DNA from: Chrysopilus asiliformis
Lineage: Eukaryota > Arthropoda > Insecta > Diptera > Rhagionidae
Direction of reading: 5' to 3'
Length of the DNA stretch: 64,000 nucleotides
NCBI GenBank assembly: GCA_964034945.1
Contig: OZ035960.1
Coordinates: 46,231,002 to 46,295,001 of the forward strand
The notes beneath the pieces were generated by a model. The model did not search any database and had not been told where the DNA came from. It saw only the letters and a program-made list of their open reading frames with translations. The translations under genes were made by a program, and so were the position numbers. How positions within the stretch are numbered: the stretch's first letter is position 1; every line of letters starts with the position of its first letter. Positions 54,515 through 64,000 of the stretch are shown piece after piece.

Positions 54515-56989
54515 TACATAGATAAAAAAAGTCATTAGCTCTCAGATAAAGCAAAAAAAAACTGTAATGTCTTTAATTTTTTGGTGTCATAGACCCAAGA
54601 GTTTTTGGACTTTTAGATTTTTGGGGCGTTTTTTATATTTATAAAAAGTTTTAAATTTAGAACAAAATAGTGTTTTTTACAACGTCTTAAAATGAAATGG
54701 TAAAAACTGTCTGACGAAAGGGACAAATACCTACTTTTCAAGTGCTGGGGAGATAAGAAATTTTCATTTTCGAGTCAAGTCAAAGAATCACAATCCTGTT
54801 TGAAGAATTTTAATTTGTCCCAAGTTTATGTGAAGTGCTTCCATTTTCCCTTTTCAAAACAAGGCATTTGGCATTCCACACAATGCTTTCTGTTTTACTT
54901 TTGCTGAGATTTGTTTGATTTTGAGTTCTGATCAAAACGACTGTTTACACGAGCGTAAATTCAAAGCTTAAGAAAATGCCATTAACTAAATAAATTGAAA
55001 TTTGCTTCAATTCAAAGAATTTAGTTTTTCATCTTATTGGATGCGTAACACAAAACATAAATAGGGTGCTTTCTTGATACTACAGTATAGTTTTAGCTTG
55101 AAAAATAATCAAATTTAGAGATAGAAAACCGCCTGCAATATTCTCCAGGACCTTTTTTTTATAGAAATATATACATTGTAAAAATAACCAGGAAGTCGAA
55201 TCAAAAAAGTGTTAATTTTCATAAAATGAAAGGAAATGCTTTTCACTTGAATTCTAAGCAGCTTAGAAAGAGGGACATCTATGATTCATACGATTGTGTG
55301 AGAAGTGAACCGTTTTTTGATTATTTCTTAGATCTTATTTAATCTTATTTTTAGTTGAACCTTTCGTGTTTCACAATAAGTGTGAGTGAAGACGTAGGAG
55401 GTCAAGTGTTCAAAGTGCTCACAAGCATCAAAAGTTCAAAGAAAGTGATAAAATTCTTTGCCAATCCAGAGACACGTAAGCAACGAAGGGTGGTTCCACC
55501 CCAAAGCTACAACCTTTCACATTTCTTTTTTTTTTTTTTTTGCTTTTTATCCTTGTTTATTTCCAATTTTATGTCGGCTTAAGCATATAAACAGGACAAA
55601 GAGTGTGCGTGCATAAAAAACCTACCTTAGAAAAATGCGGTATTTTAGCTCTGATGTTGAATCGAAGGGGTGGGTGTATTGCCGAGTAGATCCTTTTTGC
55701 TATGATGGTGTCAATTTTTATGTTCGTCCCTGTATGAATAAGAAAATTTTGTTTTTTGCTTGATTGGATTAAATTTTTTTAGATATTTTTTTTTCTCCAT
55801 ATTGGAATTTAGGGAACAGTATGGTTTATTGTAGCATGGTAATCGACAAATTATGGTAAGAAACCCCAAAATCCCAAATCGGCTTTGCTCTGATGGACTT
55901 CTTTTTTATTTTTATTTATTTCTATCGATTGGAAATTTATTCATTCATTCGGGGACGTATTTTTAAAAAAATATACCTTTTTTTTGATTCGATCAAATGG
56001 GATGAGTCGAATAAGATGATTCGCATTTCAAATTTATTTATTAGATTTATTAGATATTGTTAAAATCAAAATCATTAATTTTAATTTTGTAATACATATT
56101 CTACATTGTGCCGGAGGGAGTGCGGGGGGGGGGGGGCGCCGAGATCTTCACTAGCCGGATATGCATTTTTCGAGTCGATGAGTACAAATTCAAATGGCTA
56201 ACTTCCCAAATTTATCAAAATTTTCTGATTTGGTTAATTTACTTAGCTAATTGGCGAAACATTGGGTTATAACATAAAGGCGCCCACATAGGGCATTCTT
56301 TTTCGGAGGTGGTGCGGCAGTTTAGACCACATTTTGGCGCATTTGAAAGTTCGCTGTGTCAAATTCGGACCTCACATAAAAAAAAGCATAGAGATGCGCT
56401 TCTCATACAGTTGTTAGACTAATTTAAAGTAGGGTTGCCTTTCCGTCCCCTTTTCCCCAGATAATATGACCAACCCAATTGACCAATGTTGGAATTTTTG
56501 TACCGTGTCCAAATGTACCACGCAATTTTCCTTTATAAAGTTTAAGAATATTTGTGGGAACATTTGGAATTATGGACCTTATGGTACAAAAAGGACCATT
56601 TTCACAGGAAAAAATCTTGGATTTCCAGTCAAAATTCCATAAATCGTACCTTCGGTACTTGGTACAAGATGATTAGAAATCCAATTGGTTTTCCAACCAA
56701 TTTGGTCAATTGGGAATTTCAGGCGCCTATGGGAATTTTTTAAGGTGTCCGGGGGAGTGCTTTTCTAGGGCTGTATTTTGCTCTCTGGGCGCAATTATAA
56801 AATAACAAACAAAAATACCTCCGGACGCCCTTAAATAGGGAAAAAGAGGACGGGATTGCATCTTTAGTTTAAGGGTATATTTGACCTTCGCATTCAAAAT
56901 ATTTCGCTTGCGGCGCAATAATTTCTGCTTGTATGCAATTTTAGCTTCCGTCAGATTTTTTGAAATGTGATTTCTGCTTATATGCATTT
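54515..56989. other. Mostly unique stretch with one candidate exon
   Basis: AT-rich, with a G homopolymer at about 56126-56136. No transposon termini. The candidate exon at 55355-55475 is listed separately. Confidence 0.4.
55355..55475 (+). other. Candidate internal or 5' UTR exon
   Basis: 121 bp between a good acceptor (AATCTTATTTTTAG, ending 55354) and a GTAAGC donor at 55476. Only one of three frames is open throughout (including SVSEDVGGQVFKVLTSIKSS), while the flanks are AT-rich and stop-filled. It could equally be a 5' UTR exon; no family recognised. Confidence 0.35.
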
Positions 56990-57240
56990 TCATGATCGTA
57001 TTCAGTGACCTCAAAAACTCTCAGATGGGATTTTTCCGGAAAATTTGAGGAAAAGGATAATCACGTGATCCTGACAAAAATATAGTATTGTGACAAAAAA
57101 GCAGACTAAATAAAAGGAGTTACGTTTGTGTGCAAAATATCGGATGAGTGAAAATTGGTCCAAATTAAATTACAAGATTTGACCCTGACAGACAAACAAA
57201 CAAACAAACAAACATACAAACCGGCAGACAAAAAAACAAG
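56990..57240 (+). repeat. Dispersed repeat family E, copy 3 (diverged)
   Basis: GTATTCAGTGACCTCAAAAA, TTTTTCCGGAAAATTTGAGG, AAAAGGATAA and an ACAGACAAACAAACAAACAA array near 57187 follow the order seen in copy 2. Strongly diverged. Confidence 0.4.
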
Positions 57241-57446
57241 CTAAATAAGAGCTTTTAAAAACATCAACAATTCCAGTAACATCATTTAGAAATGAATAGT
57301 TTTTTGTGCTTTTATCGAAACTGCTTAAGGTGGACACGTTTGTATTTGAAACCAATAGGCACTATATTTGTTTGTTTGTTTGTCTACTTGAATATTTTTT
57401 TCGACATCACACGAAAACAGCTCAACCGATTTCATTTGACATTTTT

Positions 57447-58342
57447 TATACCCGTATGGTGAAACCATAGGGTATATTAACTTTGCCTTACCGTTTGTAA
57501 CGCCAAGATCCCGTCATCACACACAAAAATGAATTACACCAGTGTGTTTAGAATGATAAAAATAATTAATTTCTGCATGTCCGTCCGTCTGTCCGTCTGT
57601 CTGTCCGTCTGTCTGTCCGTCTGTCTGTCCGTCTGTCTGTCCGTCTGTCTGTCCGTCTGTCTGTCCGTCTGTCTGTCCGTCTGTCTGTCCGTCTGTCTGT
57701 CCGTCTGTCTGTCCGTCTGTCTGTCCGTCTGTCTGTCCGTCTGTCTGTCCGTCTGTCTGTCCGTCTGTCTGTCCGTCTGTCTGTCCGTCTGTCTGTCCGT
57801 CTGTCTGTCCGTCTGTCTGTCCGTCTGTCTGTCCGTCTGTCTGTCCGTCTGTCTGTCCGTCTGTCTGTCCGTCTGTCTGTCCGTCTGTCTGTCCGTCTGT
57901 CTGTCCGTCTGTCTGTCCGTCTGTCTGTCCGTCTGTCTGTCTGTCTGTCTGTCTGTGGCGCGGATTGTGGTCGCACGGATTGAGCTAGAGACTTGAAATT
58001 TTGCGCAGATCCGTTTTTCGTAAAATGCGAAGCTAAGTTCGTTAATGGGTAAAAATGGACCATTAGGGGGGTACCCCCCATACGAACGAAAACGGTTTTT
58101 GTGAATATCTCGAAAACGGTGCATCTTATCAAAAAAGTCTAAGAACAAAAGTTATTTAGGATATGATTCTACATAAAACTCCCATACATCAAAATCCGAT
58201 TGGAATAAATTTTAAAAAATCTTATTGGAAAGTTTGATTTCAAAGTGGAATTTTGGTATAACTGTTCGAATTTTGATACGAATATCACCATACGGGTTTT
58301 CAATAATTGCCAGATTGGCAATTATAGCTTTTGTTATGTTTA
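57447..58342 (+). mobile_element. DINE-1-like element A4, complete
   Basis: TATACCCGTATGGTGAAACC...GGGTATA at the 5' end, GTAACGCCAAGATCCCGT, an expanded microsatellite (57583-57955), GGCGCGGATTGTGG, the GAGCTAGAGACTTGAAATTT block, palindromic GGGGGGTACCCCCC-like box (about 58065-58080), and the 3' hairpin AATTGCCAgatTGGCAATT (about 58305-58323), ending ATAGCTTTTGTTATGTTT. Confidence 0.85.
57583..57955 (+). repeat. 12-bp higher-order microsatellite in A4
   Basis: About 28 nearly perfect copies of CTGTCTGTCCGT with a tail of pure CTGT. Long open frames on both strands (up to 204 codons) are repeat artefacts. Confidence 0.95.
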
Positions 58343-61086
58343 TACTAATAAGGTTACTTGCAAAATATAGCATAGGGTATATTATATTGACCCTCCTGTA
58401 TTCTTTAGGAACTTTTAAATCGTTCAACCCATGGGGATGCGGTTTTTAAAGCTGAATGCAGAATCCTTTGCACAAGCTTGTACCGGAAAGATTTCTTCGT
58501 TCTCTGCCATTCTATCTTCTGGACCTCTAAAGGAATTTTAATTGAGTTTTCACCATTAAAAGTGTTGCGCCCCAAAAATGTTTTCGTCATGCTAAAGGAG
58601 GCATTGATGTAAATGAACGCAATTGCAGTTTCACACTATTTTTATCTCATTTCCTTCCACTTTATGAAGAAATTTCAGAGAGAACGTCACATTCACAGAG
58701 TGTTTACTATAAGTTTACAGCGTATAAGATAAAAACATGGAAAAGGTAAGCCAAAAAATATTCTTAAAGATATTCCCATGGAAGACATATTTGTGGACAT
58801 AAAATAAAATAAAATCTACCTATGTATGCATATAAAATAAATTGTATTGTTGAGAGGATATGTCGGCCGTGTGCTACACCAATACAAGTGGTTTATGGAA
58901 AACTAACGAACAGGCATCGCCGCATCCCCAATAAGAACCAAAAGTCCCTGTCCTGCTAGCAGCTATGGTAGACTTCTCATTGAATATAAAAGAAACATAG
59001 CTCCAGGATAAAGAAAATGAAAAAAATAAAAGATCTCGCACAATAGAAGCCTCCACTAGTCACAAACTAAGGTTTTGAGGGTGGCCAGGCAGGCCGGTTG
59101 GTGAGGATAGGAAGTTAGGTGAATGGAGCAAATATAGATTGTTGTTGGGATCTGAAAGCGAATGAATGAAGGGAACAAGAATGGGGTGGACATGAGCATT
59201 ATTCGATGTAGATGGGGGTTGACATGCAAAGTAATGTGGGACCCAACATAAATTTGTATACATTGTTATGTTGTTTATAGCGCACGAATATAGATAGGTT
59301 TCCCTATAAGTTCTATTCATATGAATGGATGTAAATCTATGGTGTATGCTGTATGGGTATGATTGCATATGTTGCTGAATATGCCAAGGGAAAAAAAAGG
59401 ACGATGACGACGACAACGGCAACGACGGACGACACAAGCTCGTTATATATGCTCAAGCTCAAGGGGGTGGAATTCTAGGATTCTTTTTTTTTTTTGCTTA
59501 ACTTCCTTATATTCCTTTCTTATTCCTTTTAGCATTTCTCAACTGCTGTCGTTCTTCCTTGCTGTTGGATATCGCGAGACCAAGTTTAACCTTAGAAATG
59601 CTTCCAGTTTCTGCACGTGTGCTTATGTGTGCACACGTCCCTTTTTTAAGAGGAGAACGTCGACGTAGACATTGAGTTTGTTGTACACGGCAAACTGGTA
59701 CTCACAATGATTTTCTATCTTACATATGAGTATATGCAGCTATAAGTTAAATTGTACCATTTGAATGGAGGAAGGGTAGGTAACCTTTTTTTTATACCCC
59801 CATTTTATTTTTCCACCCTTATCTTGCATACACTTACAAAATTTATATGTGATTTTTATGTGTGTGTCACAAAAATCGATTTTCCTGTTGTCATAGATGA
59901 TTTTTCCATTCGTTCACCCTTCTTCCATCATCATCCCTTCATGTTGAGAAATTTTTACGTCGTGTATATTGGGACACAGCGAACTGATGCGAGAGAGAGA
60001 AACAGTCCCCTTTTTTATGCTGGAATAGCGTTTACAATAGCTACGTTCCGACAACGGCGAAGGATTCAAGTGAGTTAGTCATTAATCATTACAACCTCAG
60101 GCAATTCGGGGGGGTTGATTTGAATATTCTGTATTATCCAGATAGAATATGTGATATCAACCCTTATACGGTATGACGTGAAATTAGATTTTCTGTGCTG
60201 TCATTGGTCTATACTGAATTTTAACCATTGTCCTTTAAAATTTTCTCATTGTAGATTTCAAACTTGAAACGCACACAATTTAAAAAAAAATCCAGGGAAA
60301 AGTTGAAATGTTGCGCAAGCGTCCCTAAAGGTATGCAAAGCGTATTGGGGGGCAATGGAGGGCGCGTTTTTATTTTTTATTGGTCGTAAATTTTAAATTG
60401 AGGGCGTGTTTTATGTTCAGAACTTTAAGAAAAAAAAAAACACAAAATGAAAATAAATTTAAAGACCATCATGAAAAGGCCCTGCTTCTTTTCGACTTTT
60501 GTATACTTTGTACTATTTTTCTAATGTATGAGCGAAAAGAGCAGAAACAACATGGAAATTTATTTTCAATGTGTGTTTCGATCTCAATTCCATGATTTAT
60601 TTATATTTAGGTACTGTAAAAAAATATTTCTTTTAGATGGACTTTTTTATAAATATGTTTCTTGAAATACAATTTTCAAGTACCTTTCAATGGGCTATAG
60701 CTACTTGTTCTTTTATCCATTTTGACATTTCTTTTTTTTTTTTACTTTTAAAGGCGAAATCTTTACAAGATGCATTATTCAATATATATTTTTTTAAATT
60801 AGATCGTACCAAAATAGTAAAGGTAAGATTTCTATAGCAAGGAGTGAAATTGAAAGTACCAATAACGAATATTAAAAAAATCATTTTTTTTTTTGCAAAA
60901 GGGACATTTAATGAAACTATAAATTAAATTTATTGCATTTTTTACCATTTCACATATCAGAAAACACGTTTTAATCAACCTAACAATAAGATTATGCCAT
61001 TCTCACATAATGAAACCCCGGTAAAAATTGCAAAGAATATGATTTTGCACAGCCTTTCCATACATTGAAGTCCAATTTGAAGTATT
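58343..61086. other. Mostly unique non-coding stretch
   Basis: No recognised gene. The frame at 59060-59437 (minus, 125 codons) and that at 59752-60078 (plus, 108 codons) have no known domains. A donor-like ATGGAAAAG|GTAAGC occurs at 58737-58751 after an acceptor-like TTTCAG (58678), and another donor GTGAGT at 60070; both are unsupported. Confidence 0.35.
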
Positions 61087-61658
61087 TATACCCGTATGGT
61101 GAAACCAAAGGGTATATTAACTTTGCCTTACCGTTTGTAACGCCAAGATCCCGTCATCACACACAAAAATGAATTATACCAGTGTGTTTAGAATGATAAA
61201 AAAAATTGATTTTCGCATGTTCGTCCGTCTGTCCGTCCGTCCGTCCTTCTGTCCGTCTGTCCGTCCGTCTGTGGCGCGGATTGCGGTCGCACGGATTGAG
61301 CTAGAGACTTGAAATTTTACGCAGATCCGTTTTTCGTAAAATGCGAGGCTAAGTTCGTTAATGGGCAAAAATGGACCATTAGGGGGGGTACCCCCCATAC
61401 GAACGAAAACGATTTTTGCGAATATCTCAAAAACGGTACATCTTATCAAAAAAGTGCAAGAACAAAAGTTATTTAGGATATGATTCTACATAAAACTCCC
61501 ATACATCAAAATCCGATTGGAATAAATTTTAAAAAATCTTATTGGAAAGTTTGATTTCAAAGTGGAATTTTGGTACAACTGTTCGAATTTTGATACGAAT
61601 ATCACCATACGGGTCTCCAATGATTGCCAGATTGGCAATTATAGCTTTTGTTATGTTT
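61087..61658 (+). mobile_element. DINE-1-like element A5, complete
   Basis: Same structure as A4 with a short microsatellite (61222-61272), the GGGGGGGTACCCCCC box at about 61384, and the 3' hairpin TTGCCAgatTGGCAA. The best reference copy of the family in the window, about 572 bp. Confidence 0.85.
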
Positions 61659-61788
61659 TAAAATCCATTTGCATTAGGTTTTTTGGGAAACTTGGATTTT
61701 TTAGATAGAAAACCGGTAAAGATCGGTGAAGGCTTTGTGATATAAATCGATCATATAGTTGTGTTATGCACAGACATGCTATTAACTA

Positions 61789-61888
61789 CAGTAGAATCCC
61801 GATAATTCGTATTTCAAGGGACCAGCAAATTCATACGAATTAGCGGGATATACGAATTATCGGGGTACGAATTATCGGGATTCTACTG
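61789..61888. mobile_element. pogo-like palindromic MITE (100 bp)
   Basis: CAGTAGAATCCCGATAATTC and its exact complement form the ends; TA flanks at 61787-61788 and 61889-61890. A second nested ATACGAATTA motif lies inside. CAGT ends with TA duplication fit pogo/Tigger. Confidence 0.85.
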
Positions 61889-61890
61889 TA

Positions 61891-64000
61891 TTTAGACTTG
61901 GGACTTGGGACGTTTCAAACATGGATTGTAATTGGAGAACTACTCCACCGATTTTGATGTAGTTTTTTACTAAATGTTACTTGAGAGCATTACCGGTTTC
62001 GGTCCACTCACACATATTCACCCCTGTTGCTTTATTTACAGATATTCTCCAACTAGTGGAACATTTGGCGACGACAGGCGAGAACGGGCGGTTCGATTCG
62101 GCTAAAATTGTTATGTACAGGAATACTGGTGAGGGCTAATTTACATAAAAACTACCTATATGCCTAAAAAGTTGCTCCCTTCTTACCCCCTCCCCTGCCA
62201 TCTTCTGAATTGCTGAATGGATTTCAATCGGGTTTTCGGTGTTCAATCAGTCCTGCTTGAAATTTTTGAAAACAAAATTTTCGCCCCATTCAGGAAATCT
62301 CTTCCATGCTATCTCCGAGAACCCTCAACGATACGGAATTAAAAATACAATTTTATGTATATAGAAAAAAATGGTAAATAGAATAAATAGTTCCCATACA
62401 AACGTTAATAAATATCTACGGAAAAGGTATTAACGTTTGTACGAACTAAACCTACTACGGATCTAAGGAGTACGGAGTTTTAATAAAAGACAATAGTGTG
62501 GCAGAATTTAATAAACCAAAAACCACTAAATTTGAATATAAAAAAGTCACCTAATTGGATATTCCTGATTAACGGAGTTTTACCAAAAGATAATAGGGGA
62601 AGATTTTATTTAGAAGAAAATTGTTTGAGAATCGAGCTGTCTAATGACGTACCTAAACTCGGTCAATGGGTAATGTGAATAAAAAATAGCTTTTGCTAAA
62701 ACTGATATTTTTTTAGCTAATATAGACTGCATACAGACTGCATTAGCTAAAAAACATCAGTTTTAGAAAAAGGTATTTTTTTATTAACATCACCCAATGA
62801 CTCAGGCAGAACCTATTGAATAATTGAAATAGGTTCAGGAGATAGCTCGGGGAGGAGTATCTTGAGAGTTGGGGGCTAAATATAACTGAAGGAAAAGCAG
62901 GAGCGTGGATAGAAAGGTAGCATATCTTTGGACATGTAAATAAATTGTCTAATTGTTAGCCCTTACAAGTATTCTTGTACAAATTTTTAGGCGAATCGTA
63001 TCAGTCGTTCACGCCTGACGTCGCCAAATGTTCTATCAGGTGGAGAACGTCTGTAAATAAATCAACAGCAAGAAAGAAGGGGTAAGGGGTTAAACCAAAA
63101 ATACACAGTAATCTTTGCTGATTCTCGGCAGTTTCTTCTAATTTTTTGGCTGCTAACGAAGACTGCCTATCAGCACAAATTATTTGCAAAAAGCATTCAC
63201 TGTATAAAAATACGTAATCGGTAATTATATCTGGTTTCATGAATACCCAAAATATTTTAGGATTTTTTTTCATAGAAGTAGTTATTTTTCGCATTATGGT
63301 GTTTGTTTTTTTTTCTTATAAGAAAATGATAAGAGCCAAAATTTTAATTCACCAAATTTTACCATGGTTTGGAAATGATTAAATGATTTAATGGCAAAAA
63401 AGGTTTGTTTTATAACTATGATCAAATTTCACTTCAATTTAAGCTCGGTAAATACAAATTTTTGTTGGTTTCAAAACGGAAAAAATATCAAATGATTTAA
63501 ATTGGTTGTAAATTCTGTTGCCTTTGGCAATGGTTCAAGGATTACCGACATTGAGTTTCCTACAAGAGGGTGAATTTGGAATATAAACTCAAAGTCTATT
63601 TTATTTATCCTCACTTGATTTTCCTTTTCAAAATCTACAAGGCGAGGAAAAATAAAACATGGGTATTTCGATTCTAAGAGTGCTTTTCAACAGGATTTTG
63701 ATTGAGTTTAAATGCGTTCGTTCCTTCCCCTTATCTGCCTTGAAGCAAGAAAATCAGCTTAGGCTTCATTCACATTTTATCTGTATGTACAAGTGAGATA
63801 AAATTTGGGGAGGATCAGAAATCGTTTTTTAAGCCAACATGAAAAAAAGTTGAAAAAAAATGAGAAAAAAATGGTCGAATGTTATCAAGGGCTCAATAAA
63901 CCACCTAAATTGGGGTTATTGTATTTCTTATCTGCAAAACACACTTGTTTCAATTATTGAAAATTTCGCAATTAAAAACTTTTTAGATGTTCGGTGGTAT
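61891..64000. other. Non-coding stretch with a diverged inverted repeat
   Basis: A 65-bp block near 62026-62090 (TATTTACAGATATTCTCCA...ACATTTGGCGACGACAGG) recurs inverted at about 63003-63070 (CCTGACGTCGCCAAATGTTC...). A second inverted pair (CCCATACAAACGTTAAT / ATTAACGTTTGTACG) lies at 62392-62441. The minus-strand frame 63001-63294 (97 codons) includes one copy and is otherwise unrecognised. No gene called. Confidence 0.4.

Noticed and set aside
57529..58148. Open frames of 155-204 codons on both strands (repeated SVCL, RQTD, RRTD peptides)
   Set aside because: They are translations of the 12-bp microsatellite of DINE-1-like copy A4; open in several frames on both strands.

Overview
This is insect-type nuclear DNA: AT-rich, with short phase-compatible introns in one transporter gene and a very dense load of insect-style DNA transposons (Helitrons, DINE-1-like Helentron derivatives, Tc1/mariner, pogo, piggyBac, hAT and PIF/Harbinger relatives). 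The transporter sequence and the DINE-1-like elements fit a fly, possibly a lower (nematoceran) dipteran. That placement is inference; nothing in the window fixes the species. I see no bacterial, organellar or viral genes.

Only one real gene can be read with confidence: a plus-strand SLC17-type transporter of the major facilitator superfamily (anion:cation symporter / sialin / inorganic phosphate cotransporter group). Its last seven coding exons lie between 9539 and 15847 and encode 476 residues ending in a stop. The first, short N-terminal coding exon was not found. Introns 3 and 4 (numbered from the first visible exon) are swollen by nested transposons. Two short stretches (27220-27380 and 55355-55475) look like isolated exons of unidentified genes, and one 49-codon ORF with a broken extension lies near 36259-36408.

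Layout. 1-4630: a 523-bp Tc1/mariner remnant, a piggyBac-like MITE and a 21-bp minisatellite. 4765-7757: a Helitron carrying a 2.5-kb near-perfect palindrome. 9178-16500: transporter gene with a MITE just before its first visible exon, a pogo-like MITE and a Helitron in intron 3, and a DINE-1-like element split by a MITE in intron 4. 17628-26585: fragments of DINE-1-like and other dispersed repeats, including a piggyBac derivative inside one of them. 28272-29770: Helitron, complete non-autonomous hAT element with 8-bp target duplication, minisatellite. 31500-42180: more DINE-1-like copies and foldback elements. 44342-44765: a PIF/Harbinger-like MITE split by a Tc1/mariner-type MITE. 53796-54514: a Helitron split by the same MITE family. 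57447-58342 and 61087-61658: two DINE-1-like copies, one with a 0.37-kb 12-bp microsatellite.

The elements form a readable stratigraphy: five insertions can be timed relative to their host repeat because the uninterrupted host sequence is present elsewhere in the same window. No undescribed multi-gene system is visible. The strongest novelties are the Helitron-borne long palindrome (a potential hairpin-RNA source), a MITE with a conserved 80-codon open frame, and a shared architecture, microsatellite plus an 'ACTTGAAATTT' block, in otherwise unrelated repeat families.
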